64,000 bases of DNA, taken from Anaeramoeba flamelloides (lineage: Eukaryota; Metamonada; Anaeramoebidae). How positions within the stretch are numbered: the stretch's first letter is position 1; every line of letters starts with the position of its first letter. The notes beneath the pieces were generated by a model. The model worked only from the letters and a program-made list of their open reading frames with translations. It did not search any database and was not told the DNA's origin. The stretch lies in NCBI GenBank assembly GCA_027625915.1, contig JANTQA010000015.1, positions 10,631,001 through 10,695,000 of the forward strand, in the 5' to 3' direction. This document shows, piece after piece, positions 1 to 11,100 of this stretch. The position numbers were made by a program, and so were the translations under genes.

Positions 1-155
1 GGAATTATCACTTCCTTATCCATATTTTTCTGAACTAAATTGGGTTCTCAAAGAAGTAGGTTTTTATACAAAAACCCATTTTGAAGAAAGAAATTGAAAA
101 ATATTGGAAAAGTTGAAATTCTATCACATTTAGAATTCAAATTCCAATATAGAAA
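1..155. repeat. Edge copy of dispersed family E (partial)
   Basis: The first ~155 bases resemble the element at 1014-1180: a Tyr-like inverted pair of AT-rich ends around a short core with 'aaagaagtagg' and 'gaaagaaattgaaaaa'. The left end is cut by the window. No coding potential is seen from here to 438. Confidence 0.35.
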
Positions 156-438
156 GTAAAAAATAGTTAAAGTACTTTCCGAATTTTATACTCTTGTGGA
201 ATTGAAATACAATGCTAAAAGACAAAAAAAAAAAAAAAAAAGCATTTAATTGATTACATGTTCAAGGGAAGTCAAAATATTACAAATTTTTCGGTTTTTT
301 TTGAATTTTTATGAAAATCATTTATTGACCACAAAAAATAATGAATTTTTGAAACAAAACAATGCAAATTTGAAATCAACTTTGTTTACCTCTCTGCTGA
401 ACTTTCATCCCATATGATTTTGAAGTGCATTTGTACCC

Positions 439-998
439 TTAAGGTTTACAATCCCTGAAACTGGAAAAAAGATTATCTTGTATTGGGTGTGGCAACTTGT
501 TATTTTGATTCTTAGCTGATCAATCCGCAACTAAGTTTGAATTGTATAGGTGGTTGAAAAAGGCTATTTTTGTGATTTTATTTTTTTTTTTTCCCAAATC
601 CGAATTGATGAGTCTAAGACTAATTGATTGAAAGGTATTGAATTTAAAGTGTTAATTTTTGGGTTGTCAACTGAAATTATCATTTTCCTTTTACAGAATT
701 GGGAGTAAATAAAAAAATGTTTTTTTACAAGCATCAAATAATACAATGCGTAAATAAAAATTTCAACATAGAAAACAAAAAACTCAATTACTAATTAAAT
801 ATCTTCTAATTAATTAGTCTTAGACTCATCAATTCGGATTTGGGAAAAAAAAAAAATAAAATCACAAAAATAGCCTTTTTCAACCACCTATACAATTCAA
901 ACTTAGTTGCGGATTGATCAGCTAAGAATCAAAATAACAAGTTGCCACACCCAATACAAGATAATCTTTTTTCCAGTTTCAGGGATTGTAAACCTTAA
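439..998. mobile_element. TTAA-bounded foldback element, 186 bp arms
   Basis: Bases 439-624 and 813-998 are reverse complements of each other over 186 bp with essentially no mismatch, including a 12-base homopolymer of the same length in both arms. The ends read TTAAGGTTTACAATCCC and its complement, so each outer end carries TTAA, the usual target duplication of piggyBac-type elements. The 188 bp between the arms hold no gene. This is a non-autonomous foldback or MITE; the near-identity of the arms suggests recent insertion or gene conversion. Confidence 0.8.
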
Positions 999-1013
999 CT
1001 TTAACTTAATAAA

Positions 1014-1180
1014 ACTGGTATTTGAATTATAAACGGGAAAAAATTTTTACTTCCTTTCCAAGTTTTTTCTAAAAATAAATAGAGTTTTCAAAAAAGTAGG
1101 TTGTAATTTGTGGCTTTGTTTGAAAAAAGAAAATTGAAAAATAAAGTCAAAATTTTCCCCATTTATAATTCAAATACAAG
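1014..1180. repeat. Dispersed family E element, ~170 bp with terminal inverted repeats
   Basis: Starts ACTGGTATTTGAATTATAAA and ends with the approximate complement TTTATAATTCAAATAC. Related copies lie at 21330-21497, 27535-27702 and 59864-60099. No coding potential; a MITE-like element. Confidence 0.55.
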
Positions 1181-1500
1181 TATTTTCAAATGAAGTGGAA
1201 TAAATCACTCAACGGGGGCTTTTGAATTTTAGAACCTTTTCAAGGTAAATTTAGTATTTGTTTTTGAGAAAAAGATTGCCACCAAATGTCAAAATTTTCT
1301 ACAAAAAAAACTAGAAATTTTCTATTTTAAAAAAGATCCCTTAACTCAATTTTCTTTGAAGCGAATAAATCAAGTTTTTAGTCTTTAAAGTAATCTTTAT
1401 TGGTCACGAAATTAGGATAGCCCTTCAGCCATCAAGAAAATGATATAACAAAAAATAAATAAAAAATTTCATTAACTTTAGAATTATAGAATCATTTTTA

Positions 1501-2341
1501 TTTTTAGAAAACTAAATTAAGTTTCAAATACTTCTAATGATTGTATCTATTTTAGATTCTCGTTGAATTGAAAGTCTCAAATTTATACACCTCAAAATTC
1601 TCTCATTATCGGATTAAATGAATCTTTCATTTGAACCTTGACAATATATCCTAAATTCCAAAAATTTGGAAAAATGTTAAAACAGTTGAAAGACTAACAA
1701 TACTACATCTTACATCCAATTTGAAAATAATTTTGAATTTACAAACCATTTTTATCATTTTTTGTCTTTTCCGTTTTGTTTTCATTTCTTTTTCCCAATT
1801 ACTTAATCTGTTAAGTTAGATCGGGAATTTTTTTACAATGATTGTGAGAATGATTAAAGTTTAGTTTTGTCAATAGAAAAATCACATACAATAAGCTGAT
1901 GATATCTAACCTTTTGATCGATCAATAATTCCAGGTGAAATTTCAACAAAATTTAGTAGAACAATTTTTTGTTGACGCTTGTTTCCATCATTTTGGAAAC
2001 ATCTATTTTACATTTTTTCGCTTTTTTTTCATTTATTTTGATCAAAAGGGTAAGATATAAAATCATTAATACTAGTTAACTTAAATGTGATTTTATATTA
2101 ACTATATCTAAAAATACAAACAATTGTGATTTTTTTTTTTTTTACTATTTTTGATTTTTGGTATTTTCCGAATTTTTGGAATGGATATATTGTCAAGGGT
2201 CAAATGAAAGAGTCATTTAATCCGATAATGTGAGAATTTTGAGGTGGACAAATTTGTGACTTTCAATTCAAAGAGTTTCTAGATATAACGATGAGGTACA
2301 ATCATTAGAAGTATTTTAAACTTAATCCAGTTTTCTCAAAA
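1501..2341. mobile_element. Older foldback element, ~180 bp arms
   Basis: Arms at about 1501-1677 and 2160-2341 are inverted copies with scattered mismatches and small indels (both contain CGGATTAAATGA and TTGACAATATATCC in the matching orientation). The loop holds sequence related to the family G foldback at 10424-11165, so one element has probably inserted in another. No coding potential. Confidence 0.65.
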
Positions 2342-2449
2342 AAAAAAAAAAGAGGGATATATATAAAAGAAGTGTAAAAAAAAAAAAAAAGAAGAATATT
2401 GGAAAAAAATGAAGCAGTTAAAAATAAGTAGTAAGAAACCTAAATCTTT

Positions 2450-3090
2450 TTGATCCAGATAAATTTGTGTGTGGGGAGTTATGAATTATTTAGTTTTGAT
2501 CCCCTTTTTTCCTACTGACATGTTGATCCATATTGGTTAAAAAGGATTCTATGGCAACACCATAGATTTCTTTTATTTTTCCTGAATATTGTGTCGAGTT
2601 ATATTGGTTTAAAAGTATTCTATATTAACAGCATAAAATTTTTTTATGCATATTTTCCTTGGTAATTCATCTGTATCCTCTTTGACTATTATATTGAAGT
2701 CAAAATTTTAGATTTTTTTGCAGTATTTTCGAGTTTTCTCATATTTTTCATTACAGCCTGATTCTATATGAAGTGGCCTACATCATCAACTTTCTTTTTA
2801 CAACATGAGCATATTTTAGAGTTTACTCCTTTTCCCCATCTGTATGTATGCCAATTCATACCATTGCATAATGATTTCAGTTTGAATAGAGTTGTTGATT
2901 ATTTCCCTTTTAAATAAGGTTGTTTTTCGTTGAATTTTTCTGGGAATTGGCTGATTTTGAGGGATTTTTTCAGCCTCCAATTTTCTACGCCTTGGAAATA
3001 GTCCACTTTTTCTTGTATTGTTTTGAGATGAAATTCATGGATTTTTTTGATTTCGTCTTTCTCCCATGTTTTTCCAGTCAATGTTCTCTA
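2450..3090 (-). pseudogene. LINE-type (non-LTR) reverse transcriptase C-terminal fragment
   Basis: Read on the minus strand from 3081, one frame gives Lys/Glu-rich sequence and then, after an in-frame TAA, a segment with YRWGKG followed by a CxxC-x(8)-H pattern (CSCC, then GHFI). This matches the C-terminal zinc-knuckle tail that follows the reverse transcriptase in many LINEs (pattern: RxGK...CxxC...E/DxxxHFxxxC). There are two in-frame stops, and the catalytic YADD region is not present. It is a decayed 5'-truncated LINE remnant lying just upstream of the phosphoesterase exon. Family assignment below 'LINE' is not possible by eye. Confidence 0.5.
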
Positions 3091-3371
3091 TTTCGCTCAT
3101 TTCCAGTAATTTTTGGGATGGTGTTTATTAATTTCCTTTTCAAAACAAGAATTAAAAAAAAACAAAAAAAAACTAACAATGTTTGTCGATTAGTTTTCTG
3201 TTTTTGCTTTGAAAATTGATAAATTATCTAATTGATAAAAAACCTAGTCACTTTTAAGAATATAATGGATTTGACTGAAAAATGCTTTATCCATAATTTG
3301 AAATTAAATTATTTTTTTTTTAAAAAATCAAATATTTTCTCAAAAATAAAAAAATTATCAAAATAATAAAG

Positions 3372-4101
3372 GACCTTTGGAAACCATGATGATTTAGGAT
3401 ATTTTTCAAGAAAAGAATTAATGACAATTGATAAATCATACCCACTTAGCCAAAGCGAATTTGGACCTGATGATATAACCGGTGTATCGAATTATTACCT
3501 CGAAATCCATACAGCTGAAAGTACACCAGAAGAGAAAGAAGTTGCTGCTGTTTTGTATTTTCTTGATTCTGGTGATAAAGGATGCATGGGGCATGATGGC
3601 TGGGGGTGTGTTTATCCTGATCAAATTGAATGGTTTACTGAAGTTTCCTCGGAGTTTTCAAAGAAATATCCAAAACACATGGGAATTGTTCTTTTCCATA
3701 TCCCTGTACCAGAAACCCTTGAATTTTGGCATACAAATGTTTCATATGGTTTAAAACACGAATCAGATGGTTGCCCAACATATAATACTGGATTATACCA
3801 AGCAATGGTAGACAATGGGAATATTAAACTGGTTTTAAATGGGCATGATCATAAAAACGATTATTGTACTCGCTCAGTAGCCACTGCACCAGATTTGTGG
3901 CTGTGTTACGGAAGAAAAACTGGATACGGCAATTATAACCCTGTCCCTCCAATGTACCAAGGCGCAAGAATCATTCAGCTTTTTAATGATAAATCAGATG
4001 GAACTACTTGGAAATCCTATATTCGAGATCAACAAAAGGCCAAAATAACTCAGCCTTTACACCAACCAGATGAAATATTAACTGAAAAATGTGATACATA
4101 A
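3372..4101 (+). CDS. Dcr2/PAP16-like metallophosphoesterase, last exon (5' partial)
   Basis: The reading frame runs 242 residues to TAA and begins, after an AG acceptor at 3370-3371, with TFGNHDDLG. GNHD is the metal-binding Asn/His block of calcineurin-like phosphoesterases, so the true exon starts well before the first ATG (3421). Further family marks: LYFLDSGD, a long WF(T)E..SS..F block, LFHIPVPE with its conserved His, and LNGHDHKNDY, the GHxH metal block. The order and spacing match the Dcr2 / purple acid phosphatase 16/28/29 group, which hydrolyses phosphoesters with two metal ions. The N-terminal DxH and GDxxD blocks are missing and no candidate exon is visible between 1 and 3370, a stretch filled by foldbacks and a LINE fragment. 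Either the upstream exons lie beyond the window across a giant intron, or the gene has lost its 5' part. The exon itself is intact. Confidence 0.82.
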
Positions 4102-5140
4102 GAAGCTTTATTCTCAATTAAATTATTATATTTTTCATGATAAATTTTTCAATTATTCATGCTTATCCATTGTTTTCATTTCTAATTAATCCCCGTATAT
4201 CGTTAATCAAGAAATGATTTTCAAATAAAATAAACTCGATTCATCCTCAAAAATTCTATTCATTAAAATAGGAAAAAGAAATTACAAATTAAAAAAACAT
4301 TTAATAAAATAAAATTTTTATTTTAAAAAAATATATTATTAATTTGAAAAAACAAATCAAAAATTATTATTATTATTATTATTTTATTAAATGTTTTATC
4401 TTTTGATTATTTACATGAAATTATTTTAATATCAATTTAAAACATAACCTTGTATATCTTTCTTTTCCAAATCCAAATTCAATTTTGAAAAAAAAAAAAA
4501 ATCTGATTAATGAAATTATATGAGAGATAATAAATTAGAATTACTAAATAATCGAAATATGAACAATTATTTATCTTTTTTAATATTTACAAAACAAAAA
4601 AATACATAATTATAAATTGAAATAAAAAAAATGATGTGTTAAATATGTTTGGAGAGAGCACAACAAAAAAAATATTGTGAAATTTGATAAAATTCGCTGA
4701 ATAAGTATTGATCATTAAAAGTTAGATACATCCTTAGCTTATTTTATTTGGTTTTTCTATTTGCAAGAACTAAACTTAATGTAAAATAAATTATTAAAAT
4801 AATTTTTTTAATCAGTAAGAAAACTTTTATGTAATTAGACTAACAAAATTAAAATAAAAGCAAAAGAATATTTAAATATAATTTTAAAAAATTAAAAAGA
4901 TTTCAAATTTGAATGTAACTTTTATATTTTTATTCTTTTTACTGTTGTAACTGCATCAAAAATTTTGAATTTTAATTTATATCCTATTACTATTTTCATA
5001 AAATTATTTTTTATGTGATTAAAATTGATTTAATATGTTTAAATATTTAACCTTCAAAAATGAACAAAAATGATTCTAATTGATGTTTGAAAAAAAGAAA
5101 TTTTTTAACAAAGAATAATCCATTTTATGTCTGCTGGTGC

Positions 5141-5142
<2 letters not shown>

Positions 5143-5171
<29 letters not shown>
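5143..5171. repeat. (TA)n microsatellite
   Basis: About 14 uninterrupted TA dinucleotides. Similar tracts occur at about 18331-18351, 50832-50858 and 54925-54942. Confidence 0.9.
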
Positions 5172-5173
<2 letters not shown>

Positions 5174-5241
5174 CTATTAATAGATTTTTGGTTAAAAAAA
5201 CTGAAATGAATTTTTGCTCTTATTTAAATAGTTAAAAATAG

Positions 5242-5481
5242 ATGAGAATTATTGATCAAAAAACTAACATTGAAAAAAAAATTGTGTATTTGGGGTTTAC
5301 CAAGTACAATCCGGATCAAAATGAATTGAAAAAAGAAAATGAGAAACCCATTATTCACAATTATAATAAAATTCCAAATGTATTTTATCAGAATATGGAA
5401 GTACAACATTCTGGAATATTATCCCTGAATTTACTTGAAAATTTCAAATTACAACAATTAAATATTATTCCACAACTTTAA
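5242..5481 (+). CDS. Unrecognised small open frame, 79 aa
   Basis: An ATG-initiated frame of 79 codons with a mixed, protein-like composition (Lys, Glu, Asn, Pro, Tyr, Gln), unlike the Phe/Ile/Lys noise of most chance frames here. It contains IVYLGFTKYNPDQN and PIIHNYNKIP, which I do not recognise. No splice sites or neighbours help. It may be a real small protein, an exon fragment or chance. Confidence 0.22.
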   Translation: MRIIDQKTNIEKKIVYLGFTKYNPDQNELKKENEKPIIHNYNKIPNVFYQNMEVQHSGILSLNLLENFKLQQLNIIPQL

Positions 5482-6307
5482 GGACTAGTTTTCAGATTTA
5501 TCAAATCGTCTTAACACCCCTTGATCCAATATCATTTAAATTTTAAAAGAGTGATCTTCAAAATATTCTCCGATTAGGATCAAAAAAGTATTTTGTGAAA
5601 TTTTTTCATTTAAAATTGAGAAACATAAACTTGAAAGTCTTGCTAAGAAATCTAAAAATCAAAAAGAAAAATAATACTAGAGATTTTCTAACTGAAAAAA
5701 TGACCATTATTTCAAGCATATTCAATAAACAACTCTAACTTTAAAAGATCATTTTTCTATGTTTTTTGATCATTGGGTTGCATGGATTGTTCTATTGTAT
5801 ATATAAAATCAGATTAATTCTAAAAAAAGTGTTGTAGTTGTCTCATATTTTTGGTACCTTTGGTTTTTTGTTGATTCTTTTTGTTTTTTCAAAAATTGAA
5901 TTTCTCAACAGCACTTTTGCGAGATAGTAGTTAACAATTTGGTTTTTGAACAGAAATGATCCTCCCAAACAAACCAAACATCTTCTTTATTTTCGTGTAT
6001 TATTTTTTTTGTTTGTATTTTTTCTCTCAAAACATAATTGTTAATTTCAAAACAAATTGTGTCAAGGCTATATGTGAAAGTTTTTTAAAGAATTTTGCAT
6101 GCAACGATCTAATAGAAATTAAATTTGTAAAAATTAATCAATTTTTGAAAATTTCAAATAATTACGTATAAATTAAAAAATAAAAATTCTCTTTTCAAAC
6201 TTTTTATTAATATATTTTTTTATTTGATGCTTTATTGTTATTTTAAACCAAAAGGTTCTTTTTAGGATGTTAAAAAAATGAAAACTGAAAATTTTTTTGA
6301 ATAGTGC

Positions 6308-6489
6308 TTAAGGGACTAGTCTCTATTAAATTTTTTTACCTAAATTCAATAGAGATTGAGAAAATTTTTTGTCAATTAATTAGATTTGAAAGACCATGCT
6401 TATTTTCAATATTAAACTTATTTCAAAATAAAGAAACCTTATTTAGAAATTGGTCAAAAAAAAATTAATAATTGAGACTAGTCCCTTAA
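6308..6489 (+). mobile_element. TTAA-bounded MITE, family B, copy 1
   Basis: 182 bp, begins TTAAGGGACTAGTCTCTATT and ends with the complement GAGACTAGTCCCTTAA. Same family at 11298-11477 (opposite orientation) and 31008-31948 (interrupted). TTAA at both ends suggests a piggyBac-type transposase in trans. No coding potential. Confidence 0.75.
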
Positions 6490-6567
6490 TATAATGCCAG
6501 GTTTCTTCTAGTAAACTAGTTATATTTTCCAAAAATATTAGCCTAGTTGTAATGGATTAAGTAAATG

Positions 6568-7088
6568 TACAACCGTTCCAAACCTATCGTGAAATTTGAC
6601 CGACATAGAAATTGACTTTTGGTCTCGGTTAAATACAAAAATAAAATCTTCTGTTATACGCTATCATATACATTTTATGGTTTGACATAGGTTTTTTAAA
6701 AAAACTTCTTATTTGAATGACTGAGAAAATAAACTTGTTGTTTTTGAAACAAATTCAAAATTCAAAACAAAGCTTAAAAAGATCGAAGATCAAATTTGAT
6801 GATTTCTTTAAAATGGTCTTGATTTTTGATTTTAAGGTATTTAGAAATTAAGGATCCACCAAAAACCTGAAAATTTTTATAAATTATGAATCATTCAAAA
6901 GTTTTGTAGTTAAAAAATTCAAATTTTATTATTTTCTCTATTGTGAAATTTTTGATCTATTATAAAATTTCACGGTTTGTTATAGGCTATCACATAAAAA
7001 TAAAATCATGTTATAAAAAGTAAAGTATGATAAAGAAAATGAATTTTCTGTTTATCATAGATTTCACGGTAGGGTAGGGACGACTGTA
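6568..7088. mobile_element. TA-bounded pogo/mariner-like MITE, 521 bp
   Basis: Left end TACAACCGTTCCAAACCTAT and right end, reversed, TACAGTCGTCCCTACCCTAC form an imperfect terminal inverted repeat with CGTGAAATyT inside; both ends carry TA. The 'CAGTCGTCCC' end resembles pogo/Tigger-type Tc1-mariner ends. The interior is AT-rich and has no transposase. Confidence 0.6.
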
Positions 7089-7111
7089 TTTTATGGTTTT
7101 TGAATGGATAT

Positions 7112-7672
7112 TAAACTATTTTCTTGTCAGAGGGGGTATAATTACAATAGATGAATTACAGGTGTTTAAAGAATTTGTGAGGAAATTAGACGAGAAAAAG
7201 TTTTATTTGGAAATTTCCAAAATTGAAATTATTTTAAGACATTTTTTATTTACATTTTGATGTTTTTGATTGTTTTTTTTGATTCGTTAATTATTTTGAA
7301 ATTTTTTTAGTTTATTTCAGGATCGATAGTCACTTGGTAAAAAATTTTTATTTTAAAATCACTGAAAAAAGTTGAAAATGGTTGTAGAGAAATAATATTT
7401 ATTTCTATTGGAATTTTATTTGGATCTTTAATAGAAGATCAAAACAAACAAGGTTGTTTTTTTCAATGTGATAACTAAGAATTAGAGTTTTTTCAAATTT
7501 ATAATAAAATCTATTGATTTATTAGTTTTGTTTCATACGGATATCAACTATTCTTTGATGTGTATTATTCTACTTATTTTGTATTTATTCTTCAAATGTC
7601 AATTATAAAAAATAATTGATATTTGAAAAAAAATGTTATTTTTTGGGCTTCTTTTACTGAAATAAAGTTTAT
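7112..7672 (+). mobile_element. Family F element, copy 1
   Basis: About 560 bp related along its length to 49113-50052 and 58935-59468, and in reverse to 27306-28009. Family ends resemble AAACTxTTTTTCAGTCAAAG on the left and its complement on the right (GACTGAAAAAxAGTTTA); here they are decayed. A shared inner block reads GATCxATAGTCACTTGGTAA. No open frame. Confidence 0.6.
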
Positions 7673-8143
7673 TTGCCACAAGCCGATTTTCAGAATTCTT
7701 CTTGGTTGCTAGTGAGACTTTTCTTTTAATATTAGTGGTCCAAATATGACAAAATATTTAATTTTCAAAATTTGTACTCAAAAAATAAATTGTAATGTAA
7801 TCTAATAAAAATGATAAATTTTGAGGAAAAAATTATTTTTGACAAAAATCACCTAATGTATATAACAAATTATAGCGATCGAAATCATAAGAATCAACCA
7901 ATGAAAATTATTTTGAAATCATGAATTTTTATTATTTTTTTCCATTTAATGAATTAATAATTAAAAAAATATATATCGAAATCTAAAAAATTAATTTCAT
8001 TAATCATAAAATAACAAAATAAATGATTAAATCAGAAAACACAATCTAGAATATATAACGAATTATAATTAACTTTGAAAAATGAATTATTGGTGATATT
8101 ATTTTTTTTTTTTTTTTTTTTTTTTGTTTTTTTTTTTCTTGAT
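7673..8143. other. Spacer downstream of the DNAJ gene
   Basis: AT-rich spacer with a long T tract at about 8101-8125 (an A tract in the DNAJ transcript sense) immediately beyond the stop codon. No gene or repeat of known type seen. Confidence 0.5.
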
Positions 8144-11100
8144 TTATAAAATTTCTTCTAATTGTTGTTTTTTTTTAAATGGAATTGAAGAAGGAAACTG
8201 AACTTTAAATGTAATAATTAAATTACCCTTTTGGTTTCCATATAATTTTGACATACCTGCATTTAAAACTCTAAATGATTGGTCAGGTTTGATTATTTTT
8301 TCACCTTTACCAAAAGTTAAACGTAAATCTTTACCATCCAATTTTTTTATGTCAAGGGACACCCCAGTCAAAGCTTCTTTGAGTGGGATGGTTTTTTCAT
8401 AATAAAGATCATCTCCTTTTCTTTTATAAACTGGATGTGGCTTTTCCTTAATTACGAATATGACATCGCCAGGTTCAATTCCAATTCTTCTGTCTCCCTT
8501 TTTTTTATATCTAATTTCCTTTCCATCAGTGTAGCCTGCTTTAATTGGAATCTCAATTATTTCGGTTTCAGTAGTATAATTCGAATAAGAAGAAAAAATT
8601 TTTCTTGATATTTTGATTTTTTTGGTTCTTCCTGTAAATAATTCTTCTAAAGTACAGTTCAGGTTATGTGTTGTGTTTTTTCCTTTTTGTGGTTTTTGTT
8701 GCCTTCTTCTTCCTCCGCCCATTCCGCCCATTCCACCCATTCCACCCATTCCATTCATGTCAAAAAAGGAAGAAAATCCACCCATTCCCCCTCCTCTTCC
8801 ACCACCTCCACCCATTCCCCCGAAAAGATTTGAAAAAATACCAAAGGCATCATTCTCACTGAAAGAATAACCCCCCATTCCTTCTTTTAATCCTTCTTCT
8901 CCATATTGATCATAAATTTTTTTTTTTTCGGCTTTGATTCATAAAAAAATTAGTTGAAATAATTTATTGAATAATAAAATAATTTTTTAATTTACACTTC
9001 TTCAATAATAAAAAAAAAATAAAATAATTTTTTTTTTATTGTTTTAATTTGTTTTTTAATTCGGTTAGGTTAGGGTATTTGTTTTTTGTTATTTTATTTA
9101 AGTTTCGATCAAAGTTAAAATCGATTTTAGTTACTTATACTTAATTATAACTATTAATATATTTTGGGTATTGCTGTTTTCAAATATTCTTCGAATGAAT
9201 ATTTAAATAAAAGTTTATTCAATTCCCTTTTAAGTGTATAAAAACAAAAAGATCATAATAAAAAAAAAGCACACTTTTTTTTTTGTTTTCATTAAAAAGT
9301 GAGTTCTTAAAGTTTACTCGTTTGTAGTTAGGCTTTCTTGAGTTTTCTGTTTTATTTAGAAAATCTATTGATTTTCGTTAGGTTTTTTTGTATTTTCTAT
9401 TTATTTCAAAAAGTAAAAAAAACCTAGAACACTTTACAAATAAAACAGAAAACCTCAAGAAAACCGCCGTTAGGTTTTCCAAAATTTAAAAGAATTGAGT
9501 TAAATCTTTGATTTTACTCTATTCTTTTGAATTCTGGAAAACCTAGGCACTTGACGGCACTCTACGGCAATTTCATTTTGGTTTTTGGGAATTTAAAAAC
9601 ATAGAGTAAAAGCAAAGATTTGACTCAATTCTTTTGAATTCTGGAAAATAGCCGTTAGCTTTTTTTTAATTTTTGGAATTAAAAGAATATTTATTAAATT
9701 ATTGTTTTATTTCAAAAATTAAACGAAAATTGCAATCAGCTTTTCTAGAGTTGGTTTTTTTTTTGAAAAATCGAGAGATTTTCGAAACAAAAATTCAAAC
9801 TATAGAAAAGCACAGTTAGTTTTTTTTTATTCTTTTAAATTCTGGAAAACCTAACGAAAGTGTCTGTAGAGTGATTCTGGAAGTGCTGTAGAGTACCTAG
9901 GCTTTTCAAAATTTAAGAAATAGAGTAAAATCTATATTATTTTACTCTATTCTTACGAATTCTGGAAAATGTAGGAAATCCTCGTCACTTGACAGCACTT
10001 TATAGTACTCAGTCTGTTAAATCAAATTTCTAATTTGAATTAAAGATCTTGTTGAACAGAGAGAGCGAATCTGGTTAATTCTCTCAAGAAACTGATCTGA
10101 TCCATAAATTAAGAGGTGGCTTTGTTCCAATTCTCATTCAGGTTCGTTTTTTATGATAGTCAAAAAAGTAGATTAAAATCAGTCAGACAATTTCTTCAAA
10201 TAATTAGTGATTATATGTAGCATAACTTTTGATTTTTTCTTGAACTTTTCATCTTGATGTTTTTTAGAGACTTTTTTGAGAAAGTGATAAATAATCAGAA
10301 AAATGTGTAGTTGACAATAATTCAAAATTCACATTAAAAAAAAAAAAATAAAGTAACAAATGGTTAATAATTTATTTCGAATGAAACAAACTATAATTCT
10401 AAATTTTTGGTACAGATAAAACAGTAAAAAGAATAAAAATATTCAGCAATTCCATTCAATTTGGAAATAGTTTTGATTTTTGAAAATCATATTGTAATCA
10501 TTTTTTTGTTTTTTTTTCATTTCGTTTTTTCCAGTTACATAATCTGTTTCGTTAGATCAGGGAATATTTTTTACAATGGTTGACAGAAAGTTAATGTTGA
10601 ATTAGCCCAAAAAGGAAATTCGGTAATAAACTCCAATTCAAAAATTTTAACACAGCGAAATTCAATTTTTGAAAAAAAAAGAATCCTTATTAAATCAATT
10701 CTCGAAGAAATACCAAAATAGAACCATTCACTGATTGAAAATGTTAACAATTGTTTATAAATACCAATACTCACAAAACAAAAAAATAAATAATTATCAA
10801 TAATAATAAATAATGGGTATGTTAAAAATTTTGGAGATAAGTAAAACAAAAAAATTTATTGGTAAATTTGTTTAAAAATTTTATTAACATTATTGATCGA
10901 TCAAATGATTAGATATCATCAAATAATATAATTGTTTTTTATTTTGTTTAAAAGAACTCAACTATAAACTAATATCAATCAATCGAAAAAAATTATTGAT
11001 CGAACCAAACAAGTTATAGTTAATTCAAAAAATGGAATGAAAACAAAAAACTCAAAGATGAAAAAATGATTTTCATATTTTACAAAAATCAAAATTATTT

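Larger units (their letters stand above)
4102..6307. other. Intergenic AT-rich stretch
   Basis: Contains an ATT microsatellite (4365-4384), sequence weakly like family G near 4560-5010, and a (TA)n tract at 5143-5171. Apart from the small open frame at 5242-5481 nothing supports a gene. Confidence 0.5.

Noticed and set aside
564-746. 60-codon minus-strand frame
   Set aside because: Lies across the arm of a palindromic foldback element; composition is noise.
9290-10008. Regularly recurring short palindromic modules suggesting a CRISPR-like array
   Set aside because: Spacing and orientation vary, modules overlap, there are no unique spacers of constant length, and the host is eukaryotic.
10571-10849. 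92-codon minus-strand frame
   Set aside because: Lies across a foldback element and starts in its arm; Phe/Ile/Leu-rich and unsupported.
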